Origin: Thermomonas sp.
Lineage (GTDB): Bacteria; Pseudomonadota; Gammaproteobacteria; Xanthomonadales; Xanthomonadaceae
Assembly: GCF_023953935.1 (NCBI RefSeq)
Contig: NZ_JAMLIW010000006.1
Location: 144,290-208,289 of the forward strand
Direction of reading: 5' to 3'
DNA length: 64,000 nucleotides
The translations under genes were made by a program, and so were the position numbers. Positions 48,027 to 56,141 of this stretch are shown one piece after another; the stretch's first letter is position 1; the number at the start of each line of letters is the position of its first letter. Under the pieces are notes generated by a model. That model did not search any database and was not told the DNA's origin. It worked only from the letters and a program-made list of their open reading frames with translations.

Positions 48027-51000
48027 ATGCAGGGGATGCGTCAAGCCGTGGTGGCGTTGTGCCTGTGGCTGCTGTGCGCCAGCGCGCTGGCGGGCGTGCC
48101 GCAGCGACCGCGGTTCCGCATCGTCGGGCCAACGCAAGGCCTGCCGTCCACCGACATCAAGGCGCTCGCGCATGATCGCGACGGCTATCTGTGGATCGGC
48201 ACCGCCGACGGGCTGGCGCGCTACGACGGCGTCGGCATGCGGGTCTGGCGCAATGATCCGGAGCATCCCGAAGGCCTGCCCGGCAACAACGTGCAGGCCC
48301 TGCTGGTGGATGCATCGGATCGGGTCTGGGTGGCGGTGGAAGGGGCCGGGGTCAGCGTGCTGGATGCCAGCCGGCGCGGTTTCATCCATTACCGCATGGC
48401 CGACCAACCGGCGCTGGCCAGCGACGATGTCTGGGCCATGGCCAGGCAGGGCGAGGCGGTCTGGCTCGGCACCTTCGGCGGCGGCGTCACGCGGGTGCTG
48501 CCCGGTGGGCAGATGCGCACCTGGACCAAGGCGCAGGGCGGCCTGCCCGCCGACGTCGTGTTGGCGCTGGCGGTCGATGGCCAAGGCGTGCTGTGGGCGG
48601 GCACCACGGCCGGGCTGGCGCGGCTCGAAGGCGAACGCTTCGTGGCCGTCCCGCTGCCCGAAGAGGACGGCAAGCAGCTGATCTATTCCCTGGCAACGCA
48701 AACGGATGGTCTGTGGGTTGGCGGCGCGCAGGGAGTCTGGCAGCGCCACGGCGGCGGCTGGACGCGCCCGGCGTGGTCGCCGATGTTCGAACGCCCCAAC
48801 GCCATGCTTTCGATCCTGAGCCTGCCGGAGGGAGAGCACTGGATCGGCAGTCAGCGTGGTTTGTGGCATCAGCAGGCCGAGCAGCCGCCGGTGCCGGTGC
48901 CGCTGGGCGGCCCGGACATTCCGCGCGCGATCAGCTCCCTGCTGCGCGAGCGCGGTGCCGCGCTGTGGACGCCGGTGCTCGGTCGCGGCCTTGGCTACCT
49001 GCGTTCGGACTGGCGCCAGCTCGCGGAACTGCGCGGCAGCGAGGATGGCCTGCAAGGGGCGATGTACCGTGCGCTGGCCAAGGCGGCCAATGGCGGTATC
49101 TGGATGGGTGGGATGGACGGTCGGGTCGAGCACATGGACGTGCGCGGCCAGGTGGCGTCGCTGCCCGAGGATGCGCTCGAGCGCCTGCGCAGCGTCAAGT
49201 CGGTGGCCATCGCCGAGGATGTCGGGCACCGGCTGTGGTTGGCGCACCGCAATGGCTTGATCCGGATCGGCCACGATGGGGCGATCGACGAGTGGACCTC
49301 GGACGATGCCGTCGATCCGGTTCCGGTGGGGCAGATCGCCTGGCTGCTGAACGCCGGTGATGGCACGCTGTGGCTGGCCGCCCCGGTCGGCGGGGTCCAG
49401 CAACGCGATCCTGACACCGGCCATGTGCTGCTCGACCTGCCGGCGGGCGCGGCCAGTGGCCTGGGTGAGGCCGACATCGAATCGATGGTGCTGGCGCCGT
49501 CGGGTGTGCCGTGGATCGCAGGCGCCGCCGGCATCCTGCGATTCGATTCCGCGGCCAGGCGTTTCGTTCCGGTGTCGGCACTGGGCAAGACCCGCGTCTA
49601 TGCGCTGGCCTTCGATGGCCCGGATCGCCTGTGGTTGCAGCGACTGTCCGGATTGGAGGGCTACCGTCGCAACGGTGGTGACTGGCAGTTGACCACGCGC
49701 GTCGATGCCCGCCGCGGGATGCCGGCGGTGGCTGCGGCGGCGCTGCTGGTGGATGGCGCACATCGGGTCTGGTTGACCAGCTCGCGCGGCCTGTATCGCT
49801 GGGATCCGCAGCGCAACGTCTTGCGCCATCCCGGTGCCCAGGACGAGACCAGCAGCGAGGAATATCTGGAACGCGCGGCGGTGCTCCGCGATGACGGCGT
49901 GCTGGTGGCCGCGACCGCCGATGGCGGCCTGCGCCTGATCGATACCCGGATGGCGGATGCCGCGCCGATGCGGCCGGTACTGCGCTTCGATGCCGTGGCC
50001 GTGCGCCGCAACGGCGGCTGGCAGGATCTGCCCATGCGCAGCGACTTGCGGCTGGCCGCCAGCGACCGTGAGCTGCGCATCCGCGCACGCCTGCTGGCCT
50101 TTGACGATCCGTCGGCGAACCGCTACTGGTCCCGGCTCGACGGTTTCGACCACGATTGGGTGGCGTTGGGGAACAGCGGCGAGCGCGTGTTCACCGCGCT
50201 GGCGCCGGGCCGCTACGTCGTGCGCGTGCGGGCGCAGGATGCCGCCGGCAACGTGGCCGCCGAGCAGCGAATGTCCCTCGTGGTGCTGCCGCCCTGGTGG
50301 CGCAGCGGCTGGGCGATCGCCGCGTATGCGCTGCTGGGCCTGCTGGCGCTGGCCGCGTCGGCTTTGGCCTATCGCGCACGTCTGAAGCGACGGCATGCCT
50401 GGCAGCTGGCCGAACACAAGCGCGCGCTGGCCGAGCAGGCCTCGGAGGCGAAGTCGCGGTTCCTGGCGACGCTGGGCCATGAGGTGCGTACGCCGATGAC
50501 CGGGGTGCTGGGCATGACTGAACTGCTGCAGTCCACCCGGTTGGACCCGAGCCAGCGCAGCCATGTCGATGCCATCCGCCGCGCCGGCGAGCACCTGCTG
50601 CGGCTGGTCAACGATGCGCTGGATCTGGCCCGGATCGAAGCGGGCAAGCTGCAGCTGACCAACGCGGACTTCGCGCTGCGGCCGCTGCTGGACGACATCG
50701 CCGGGCTGATGGCGCCGGTGGCCGAGCGCAAGGGCCTGGTCTATGTCGAGCAACTCGGGAAGGAGTCGCCGGCGATCCTCCACGGCGACCGTACCCGGAT
50801 CCAGCAGATCCTGCTCAACCTGATCGGCAATGCGGTGAAATTCACCGCCATCGGCCACGTCGCGGTGGAAACCTCGGGCTTGCAGCCGCAGGGCGTGCGC
50901 TTCACCGTTTCCGACACCGGCCCGGGCTTGAGTGACGAGCAGCGCCAGCGGCTGTTCCGCCGCTTCGAGCAGGCTGAAGGCGCACGCACCGCAGCGCGGT

Positions 51001-51539
51001 ATGGCGGCAGCGGGCTGGGGCTGGCGATCTCGCAGGAGCTGGCGGCGGCGATGGGCGGGCGGATCGCGGTCGAAAGCGAGGTGGGCAAGGGCACCCGCTT
51101 CATCGTCGATCTGCCCTTGCCCGGCGGGGGCGATCCGGCCGCGGCAAGCCATGCCGTCGCGCCGGGTGCGGTGCGAAGCGATTCGCCGCTGCGGCTGCTC
51201 CTGGTCGAAGACGATCCGATCGTGGCGGAAACCCTCGCTGGTCTGCTGCGGGCGCAAGGGCATGCGGTCGTGCATGTGGCGCACGGGCTGGGCGCCCTGG
51301 CCGAAATTGCCACCGGGCAGTTCGACGCCGCCCTGCTGGATCTGGACCTGCCCGGCATGGACGGTCTTGCCTTGGCACGGATGTTGCGCGCCCAAGGGTT
51401 CCGTGCGCCGTTGTTGGCGGTGACGGCACGTTCCGATCCGAACGCGGAAGCGCAGGCGCACGCTGCCGGCTTCGATGCTTTCCTGCGCAAGCCGGTCAGT
51501 GGCGAACAGCTGGCCGCAGCGCTGGCTTCGTTGCCCTGA
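48027..51539 (+). CDS. Two-component hybrid histidine kinase with beta-propeller sensor
   Basis: A 1170-residue protein. Signal peptide (about 4-22), then a periplasmic propeller of repeated LWIGT-type blades (YLWIGTADGLARYDG, VWLGTFGGGVTRV, VLWAGTTAGLARLEG and more) over about 30-660, a Y_Y_Y domain (RYWSRLDGFDHDW, about 690-760) and a membrane helix (about 765-785). Cytoplasmic HisKA with H in ATLGHEVRTPMTGVL, HATPase with NLIGNAVKF, DTGPGL and GGSGLGLAIS, and a C-terminal receiver with DLDLPGMDG and FLRKPV. No output domain, so it must signal to another regulator. Start among GTG 48003, ATG 48027 and 48036 is uncertain. Ligand unknown. Confidence 0.9.
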   Translation: MQGMRQAVVALCLWLLCASALAGVPQRPRFRIVGPTQGLPSTDIKALAHDRDGYLWIGTADGLARYDGVGMRVWRNDPEHPEGLPGNNVQALLVDASDRVWVAVEGAGVSVLDASRRGFIHYRMADQPALASDDVWAMARQGEAVWLGTFGGGVTRVLPGGQMRTWTKAQGGLPADVVLALAVDGQGVLWAGTTAGLARLEGERFVAVPLPEEDGKQLIYSLATQTDGLWVGGAQGVWQRHGGGWTRPAWSPMFERPNAMLSILSLPEGEHWIGSQRGLWHQQAEQPPVPVPLGGPDIPRAISSLLRERGAALWTPVLGRGLGYLRSDWRQLAELRGSEDGLQGAMYRALAKAANGGIWMGGMDGRVEHMDVRGQVASLPEDALERLRSVKSVAIAEDVGHRLWLAHRNGLIRIGHDGAIDEWTSDDAVDPVPVGQIAWLLNAGDGTLWLAAPVGGVQQRDPDTGHVLLDLPAGAASGLGEADIESMVLAPSGVPWIAGAAGILRFDSAARRFVPVSALGKTRVYALAFDGPDRLWLQRLSGLEGYRRNGGDWQLTTRVDARRGMPAVAAAALLVDGAHRVWLTSSRGLYRWDPQRNVLRHPGAQDETSSEEYLERAAVLRDDGVLVAATADGGLRLIDTRMADAAPMRPVLRFDAVAVRRNGGWQDLPMRSDLRLAASDRELRIRARLLAFDDPSANRYWSRLDGFDHDWVALGNSGERVFTALAPGRYVVRVRAQDAAGNVAAEQRMSLVVLPPWWRSGWAIAAYALLGLLALAASALAYRARLKRRHAWQLAEHKRALAEQASEAKSRFLATLGHEVRTPMTGVLGMTELLQSTRLDPSQRSHVDAIRRAGEHLLRLVNDALDLARIEAGKLQLTNADFALRPLLDDIAGLMAPVAERKGLVYVEQLGKESPAILHGDRTRIQQILLNLIGNAVKFTAIGHVAVETSGLQPQGVRFTVSDTGPGLSDEQRQRLFRRFEQAEGARTAARYGGSGLGLAISQELAAAMGGRIAVESEVGKGTRFIVDLPLPGGGDPAAASHAVAPGAVRSDSPLRLLLVEDDPIVAETLAGLLRAQGHAVVHVAHGLGALAEIATGQFDAALLDLDLPGMDGLALARMLRAQGFRAPLLAVTARSDPNAEAQAHAAGFDAFLRKPVSGEQLAAALASLP

Positions 51540-51580
51540 TCGCGGAGGATTCGTCCTGACGTGCGCGGTTGGTGCGGGAT

Positions 51581-52705
51581 CTAGCGCGCGCTGTAGCGAT
51601 GCACCTCGTCCACCAGCACCGCAACGTGCTCCGGGTTCATGTCCGGCGACATGCCGTGGCCGAGGTTGAACACGTGGCCCTCGCGTGAACCGCCGTTGCC
51701 GTCGCGGTAGCTGTCCAGCGCCATGCGCACCTGCGCGCGTACTGCATCGGGGCTGCCGTACAGCATCGCCGGATCGAGATTGCCCTGCAGCGCCACCCGG
51801 CCGTTCGCGCGCCGCGCCGCGTCTTCCAGCGTCACCGTCCAGTCCACCCCGATGGCATCGGCGCCGGAGTCGAACAGCGCATCCAGATGCGGCGCATTGC
51901 CTTTGCCGAACAGGATCAGCGGAGTGTGTGCGCCGGTGTCCGTTCGTGGTGAGTCTCCCCCCGTTCGTGGTGAGCCTGTCGAACCACGGGCGGGGGCACC
52001 CGAATCCATCGCGCGCGCGATACGCGTGAGATACGGCAGTGAAAACTCACGGTACATCGAAGGTGACAAGGTGCCGCCCCAGGTGTCGAACACCTGCAAG
52101 GCCTGCGCGCCGGCGGCGCGTTGTGCGGACAGGTAGGCGATCACCGCGTCGGTGACGACGCCCAGCAGCTTGTGCATCGCTGCCGGCTCATTCAGCGCCA
52201 GCGCCTTGACCCTGCCCCATTCCTTGCTGCCGCCGCCTTCGACCATGTAGCAGGCGAGCGTCCACGGGCTGCCGGAAAAACCGATCAGCGGCACGCTGCC
52301 ATCCAGCTCGCGGCGGATCAGGCGCACCGCGTCCATCACGTAGCGCAGCTCGGTCTCCATGTCCGGCACCGCCAGCCGGTCGATGTCGGCAGGGCTGCGC
52401 ACCGGGCGCTCGAACTTCGGGCCTTCGCCATCGATGAAGTACAGCCCCAGTCCCATCGCATTGGGCACGGTGAGGATGTCGGAAAACAGGATCGCCGCAT
52501 CCAGATCGAACCGGCGCAGCGGCTGCAAGGTCACCTCGCAGGCCAGTTCCGGGGTCATCGCCATCGCCAGGAAGCTGCCAGCCTGGGCGCGGGTGGCGCG
52601 GTATTCCGGCAGGTAGCGGCCGGCCTGGCGCATCAGCCACACCGGCGTGCAGTCCACGGGTTCACGGCGCAGCGCGCGCAGGAAGCGATCATTCTTCAAA
52701 TGCAC
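51581..52705 (-). CDS. hemE: Uroporphyrinogen decarboxylase, with in-frame repeat insertion
   Basis: Heme-pathway enzyme that decarboxylates uroporphyrinogen III to coproporphyrinogen III. Motifs: [70 protein letters not shown] and VFNLGHG. At 374 residues it is about 20 longer than the family norm. The excess lies after [12 protein letters not shown] and is encoded by a palindromic repeat at 51941-51990, giving a Gly/Ser/Pro/Arg-rich loop; motifs on both sides are intact, so the enzyme is probably active. I start at GTG 52705 (GGAG six bases upstream) rather than ATG 52717. Operon with the WGR gene. Confidence 0.95.
   Translation of the reverse strand: MHLKNDRFLRALRREPVDCTPVWLMRQAGRYLPEYRATRAQAGSFLAMAMTPELACEVTLQPLRRFDLDAAILFSDILTVPNAMGLGLYFIDGEGPKFERPVRSPADIDRLAVPDMETELRYVMDAVRLIRRELDGSVPLIGFSGSPWTLACYMVEGGGSKEWGRVKALALNEPAAMHKLLGVVTDAVIAYLSAQRAAGAQALQVFDTWGGTLSPSMYREFSLPYLTRIARAMDSGAPARGSTGSPRTGGDSPRTDTGAHTPLILFGKGNAPHLDALFDSGADAIGVDWTVTLEDAARRANGRVALQGNLDPAMLYGSPDAVRAQVRMALDSYRDGNGGSREGHVFNLGHGMSPDMNPEHVAVLVDEVHRYSAR
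51941..51990. repeat. Palindromic repeat inserted in frame in hemE
   Basis: CGTTCGTGGTGAG occurs twice (51941-51953 and 51962-51974), offset by 21 bases, and the second copy continues to CCTGTCGAACCACGGG, forming an inverted pair CGTGGT/ACCACG. This resembles a dispersed repeat seen between genes in many proteobacteria. Here it is read as about 20 amino acids without breaking the frame. Confidence 0.85.
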
Positions 52706-52717
52706 GGAATACTCCAT

Positions 52718-52972
52718 TCAGCGCGGCGCCTCGGCGCCTTGCGCGAACATCAGTTGGAAACCTTTCTTCAGCTGTGCGTCGCGCTCCTTTTCCAGCGCGA
52801 CCATCGCGCTGGTCTGATCCGCGAACATCGAGCGTCGCAGCGTGCTGCGGCCGCCGGTCTGGCCAGTTTCGCGCAGCAGCTCCCAGCCGCCCAGCAGGTC
52901 GGGCTGGAGCTGGAGCTGGACGAAGCGCGGGGCTTCGCGGCCGTCGGGGCGTTGTTGCAGCAGCAGGCGCAT
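52718..52972 (-). CDS. Small WGR-domain protein
   Basis: An 84-residue protein that is essentially a single WGR domain: RFVQLQLQPDLLGGWELLRE, then TGQTGGRSTLRRSMF and a helix with AMVALEKERDAQLKKGF. WGR domains occur in PARPs and in bacterial MolR-type proteins and are linked to nucleic-acid binding; stand-alone bacterial versions have no known role. The ATG at 52972 has TACAAT ending 6 bases upstream and no Shine-Dalgarno sequence. Its stop abuts the hemE start region, so hemE is transcribed with it. Confidence 0.82.
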   Translation of the reverse strand: MRLLLQQRPDGREAPRFVQLQLQPDLLGGWELLRETGQTGGRSTLRRSMFADQTSAMVALEKERDAQLKKGFQLMFAQGAEAPR

Positions 52973-52978
52973 GGGGAA

Positions 52979-52984
52979 ATTGTA
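52979..52984 (-). promoter_or_regulatory. -10 box of a leaderless WGR-hemE transcript
   Basis: TACAAT, then TTCCCC, then ATG on the minus strand. No convincing -35 was seen. Confidence 0.55.
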
Positions 52985-53120
52985 GCCGCAACACAGACAG
53001 GAGCCGTGCAGTCGCGAGGCGCTGCTGGCTGAACCGAAGCGCGTCGCTTGATGCAGCGCACGGAATTCGGCCGCGCTATCGGCGTACCATGGGCCGCCGC
53101 GAAATCACGGATCCCCCGCC

Positions 53121-54101
53121 TTGACCGTCGCCAGCACCCGAACGATCGGCAAACCACCCCGGTGGCGACGCGTCCTGCACTGGCTGGTCGGCCTGTCCTT
53201 GGCGCTTGGCCTGTTGTATATCGGTATCCGCCACTATCACGTCGAACATCGCCTCACGGCGTGGTGGCAGGATCCGAAGGCCGAGGATGCGTCGCCTGGC
53301 CAGCTGCAGGCGTATGTGACGGAGATCGACGCGCTGCCGCTGCCCGGCGTGCTGAATCTGTCCGGACTGGCTTGGGATGATGAAGCGGGCCATCTGGTCG
53401 CGGTGCTCAACAAGCCGCCGACCCTGCTGGTCCTGGATCGCGACGGCAACCAGTTGGCGACTTACCGGCTGCGCGATTTCCATGACACCGAAGGCATTGC
53501 GGCGCTGGGCGAAGGCTGGTTTGCGGTAGCCGAGGAGCGCCGGGCGCAGCTCGCGTTTTTCCATGCGCCGGCGGGTCGCGGGAACGGCGAAATCGACCAT
53601 GCCGACGCGGTGATCCTGAATCTCGACCTGCATCCGTCCGATCCCCTGAACAAGGGTTTCGAGGGGCTGGCCTACGACCCCAATGCCGATGTGCTGTTCG
53701 TGGTGCGCGAAGACTCGCCGGTGCGGCTCTACGAAATCGCCGGCCTGGCTGCGCTGCGTCGGACCGGCAGCATGCAGGCGTTGCGCATCCGCGACCGCAG
53801 CAGCCTGCTCGCCAACCTGCGCCCCAGCGATGACCTGTCGTCGGTGGAAGTGGATCCCCACAGCGGTCATTTGCTCCTGCTCAGCGAACGCGGGCAGCGG
53901 CTGACCGAAGTGCGTCGCGATGGCAGCGTCGCCGGCGTGCGGCACTTTGGTGGCGTGCTCGGCGAGGAGACGCCGATGCCGCGGCCCGAGGGCGTGACGA
54001 TGGCGCCGGATCGCAGCCTGTTCGTGGTCAGCGAGCCCAATCTGTTCTACCGATTCGCCCCGGTGACGATGACGTCCGACCACGTCAAGGCGGCGCCGTA
54101 G
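53121..54101 (+). CDS. SdiA-regulated-type beta-propeller protein, membrane anchored
   Basis: A 326-residue protein with one N-terminal membrane helix (about 18-38) and a periplasmic propeller-like domain of the SdiA-regulated/phytase-like family: LSGLAWDDEAGHLVAVLNKP, LRDFHDTEGIAALGEGWFAVAEERR, GFEGLAYDPNADVLFVVRED and PRPEGVTMAPDRSLFVVSEPNLFYRF. The function of the family is unknown. The start is probably TTG 53121 because no ATG or GTG fits before the anchor; the ribosome binding site is poor. Convergent with aroB. Confidence 0.82.
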   Translation: MTVASTRTIGKPPRWRRVLHWLVGLSLALGLLYIGIRHYHVEHRLTAWWQDPKAEDASPGQLQAYVTEIDALPLPGVLNLSGLAWDDEAGHLVAVLNKPPTLLVLDRDGNQLATYRLRDFHDTEGIAALGEGWFAVAEERRAQLAFFHAPAGRGNGEIDHADAVILNLDLHPSDPLNKGFEGLAYDPNADVLFVVREDSPVRLYEIAGLAALRRTGSMQALRIRDRSSLLANLRPSDDLSSVEVDPHSGHLLLLSERGQRLTEVRRDGSVAGVRHFGGVLGEETPMPRPEGVTMAPDRSLFVVSEPNLFYRFAPVTMTSDHVKAAP

Positions 54102-54173
54102 CCGGACGATTGCTGCGCTGGGTCGAAAACTCCGGGCCGAAAATCGTGCCGTGGCAGCGACCGCTCTGGTCGT

Positions 54174-55268
54174 TCAGTCGCGCAGTGCTGCCAAAACGTG
54201 CTCGGGACCCACGTCGGCCACCACGCGGGCTTGGCCGGGGCCGTCCCACAGGATGAAACGCAGCCCGCTGGCCTGCGTTTTCTTGTCCAGCCGCATCCGT
54301 GCCAGCAGGGCTTCGGGATCGAGGCCGGGCGGTATCTCCGTCGGCAGGCCGAAACCATCGAGCAGGCTTCGCAGCGACTCGGCGTCACCGATCGAGGCCA
54401 TGCCGAGCGCCGCCGACAACCGCGCTGCCAGCAGCATGCCCACCGCCACCGCCTCGCCGTGGTTGAGGCCATCGGCATAGCCCTGTTCGGCCTCGATCGC
54501 ATGGCCAAAGGTGTGACCGAAATTGAGCAGGGCGCGTTCGCCATGTTCGAACGGATCACGCTCGGTGATCGCGGCCTTGTGCGTGCAACTGCGGGCGATG
54601 GCCTCGGCCAGCGCGGCGGCGTCGCCGGCCAGCAGGGCATCGCAATGGGCAGCAAGCCAGTGCAGGAAATCGGCATCGATGATCGCACCGTATTTGATGA
54701 CCTCCGCCAAGCCCGCACGCAGTTCGCGCGGCGGCAGCGTGCGCAGGCTGGTGGTGTCGGCGATCACCGCGCGCGGCGGATGGAAGGCACCGACCAGGTT
54801 CTTGCCCTGCGGGATATCCACCGCGGTCTTGCCACCGACCGAGGAATCCACCATCGCCAGCAGCGTGGTCGGCAATTGCACGACATCGATCCCGCGCATC
54901 CAGCAGGCGGCGGCAAAGCCGGCCAGGTCGCCGACCACGCCACCGCCCAGCGCAAACACGCAGGCGTCGCGGGTGGCGCCGAGCGCGGCCAGGGCGTCGA
55001 TGACGGCGCCGAAGTTGTCCAGCGTCTTGTACGCTTCCCCGACGGGGATGACGTGGCGGGCGATGCGCAACTCTGGGCGTGCGGTTTGCAGCGCGGCTTC
55101 GACGCGATCGGCATACAACGGCGTGACGTGGGCATCGCTGACGATCAGGGCATGCCGCCCGCGCAGCGTCGAGGCCAGCAGGGCGCCGTCGTCAAGCAGG
55201 TCGGTACCGACGTGGATGCGGTAGGGCGTGCTGCCGCCGACATCGACGGTATGCGGTGAGGTGCTCAT
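54174..55268 (-). CDS. aroB: 3-dehydroquinate synthase
   Basis: Second enzyme of the shikimate pathway; converts DAHP to 3-dehydroquinate using NAD and a metal. 364 residues. Motifs: [52 protein letters not shown], the metal ligand EVIKYG and [12 protein letters not shown]. The ATG at 55268 overlaps the aroK stop as ATGA, so the two are translationally coupled. Confidence 0.97.
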   Translation of the reverse strand: MSTSPHTVDVGGSTPYRIHVGTDLLDDGALLASTLRGRHALIVSDAHVTPLYADRVEAALQTARPELRIARHVIPVGEAYKTLDNFGAVIDALAALGATRDACVFALGGGVVGDLAGFAAACWMRGIDVVQLPTTLLAMVDSSVGGKTAVDIPQGKNLVGAFHPPRAVIADTTSLRTLPPRELRAGLAEVIKYGAIIDADFLHWLAAHCDALLAGDAAALAEAIARSCTHKAAITERDPFEHGERALLNFGHTFGHAIEAEQGYADGLNHGEAVAVGMLLAARLSAALGMASIGDAESLRSLLDGFGLPTEIPPGLDPEALLARMRLDKKTQASGLRFILWDGPGQARVVADVGPEHVLAALRD

Positions 55269-55813
55269 GGTCGGGCTTGCTTGCCGGGCAAATCGCACAG
55301 CTGTGGCAGACGCAGCGCCAGGGCGGCCGCGAGCTGTTCGGAGGTCTGCGCGCTGGTGTCCACGGTGAGATCGGCCAGCGCGCGGTACAGCGGTTCACGC
55401 CGGGCTTGCAGGCGCGCCAGCTGGCCCGCCGGATCGGCGTGATCCAGCAGCGGACGGTTGTGGTCACCGGCGACCCGGCGCAGCTGCTCGTCGGGGTGGA
55501 TGTGCAGGTAGATCACGAAACCCGCTGCACGGATGGCCTCGCGATTGGCATCCGCGAGCACGATGCCGCCACCGGTGGCGATGACCGCAGGTGGTTCCTG
55601 CAAGGCGGCCAGCAGGGCGGCGGTTTCGCGGCTGCGAAAACCGGCTTCGCCCTCGGCCTCGAAAATGGCGGGGATCGACAGGCCGGTCGCCGCCACGATG
55701 CGCGCGTCCACGTCGATGAAGCCCAGTCCCAGCCGCGCCGCCAGCGCCTGGCCAAGGGTGCTCTTGCCGCTGCCCATCGGGCCGATCAGGAGGATGTGGG
55801 ATGCTTGCTGCAT
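55265..55813 (-). CDS. aroK: Shikimate kinase
   Basis: Phosphorylates shikimate at the 3-hydroxyl with ATP; 182 residues. P-loop [18 protein letters not shown] in [13 protein letters not shown]-type arginine in [13 protein letters not shown], and GGGIVL. Gene order aroK-aroB is the common one. The ATG at 55813 has no Shine-Dalgarno sequence; TAGCAT ends 6 bases upstream. Confidence 0.96.
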   Translation of the reverse strand: MQQASHILLIGPMGSGKSTLGQALAARLGLGFIDVDARIVAATGLSIPAIFEAEGEAGFRSRETAALLAALQEPPAVIATGGGIVLADANREAIRAAGFVIYLHIHPDEQLRRVAGDHNRPLLDHADPAGQLARLQARREPLYRALADLTVDTSAQTSEQLAAALALRLPQLCDLPGKQARP

Positions 55814-55819
55814 TGCCGC

Positions 55820-55825
55820 ATGCTA
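55820..55825 (-). promoter_or_regulatory. -10 box of a leaderless aroK-aroB transcript
   Basis: TAGCAT, then GCGGCA, then ATG on the minus strand. Confidence 0.5.
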
Positions 55826-55910
55826 GCAGCGAATGACGCGCGTTTAACCCGCGTCGTGAGAGGTTCCGGTTTCCGGTCGCATTCCGCGTCCGCTCACCGA
55901 GGAGCCTGAC

Positions 55911-56114
55911 ATGTCCGTTGCCAAGGTCATTGAACTCACTGCATCGTCGCCGGCCGGAATCGAACAAGCCGTCGCCGCCGGGCTGAAGAAATGCTCGGAA
56001 TCGGTGAAAAACATCCAGGGGGCCTGGGTCAATGACGTCAAGGTCGTCACCGACGGCGCCGGCAACGTGCAGGAATGGCGGGTCAACCTGCGGATCACCT
56101 TCGTGGTGGAGTGA
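55911..56114 (+). CDS. Dodecin, flavin-storage protein
   Basis: A 67-residue protein of the dodecin family, which forms hollow dodecamers that bind flavin pairs. Typical segments are VAKVIELTASSPAGIEQAV, IQGAWVNDVKV and WRVNLRITFVVE. The flavin-stacking aromatic is the Trp in QGAWV. GAGGAG precedes the ATG. Confidence 0.95.
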   Translation: MSVAKVIELTASSPAGIEQAVAAGLKKCSESVKNIQGAWVNDVKVVTDGAGNVQEWRVNLRITFVVE

Positions 56115-56141
56115 GGCCAGACGCGATGGTGCTGGCGGACG

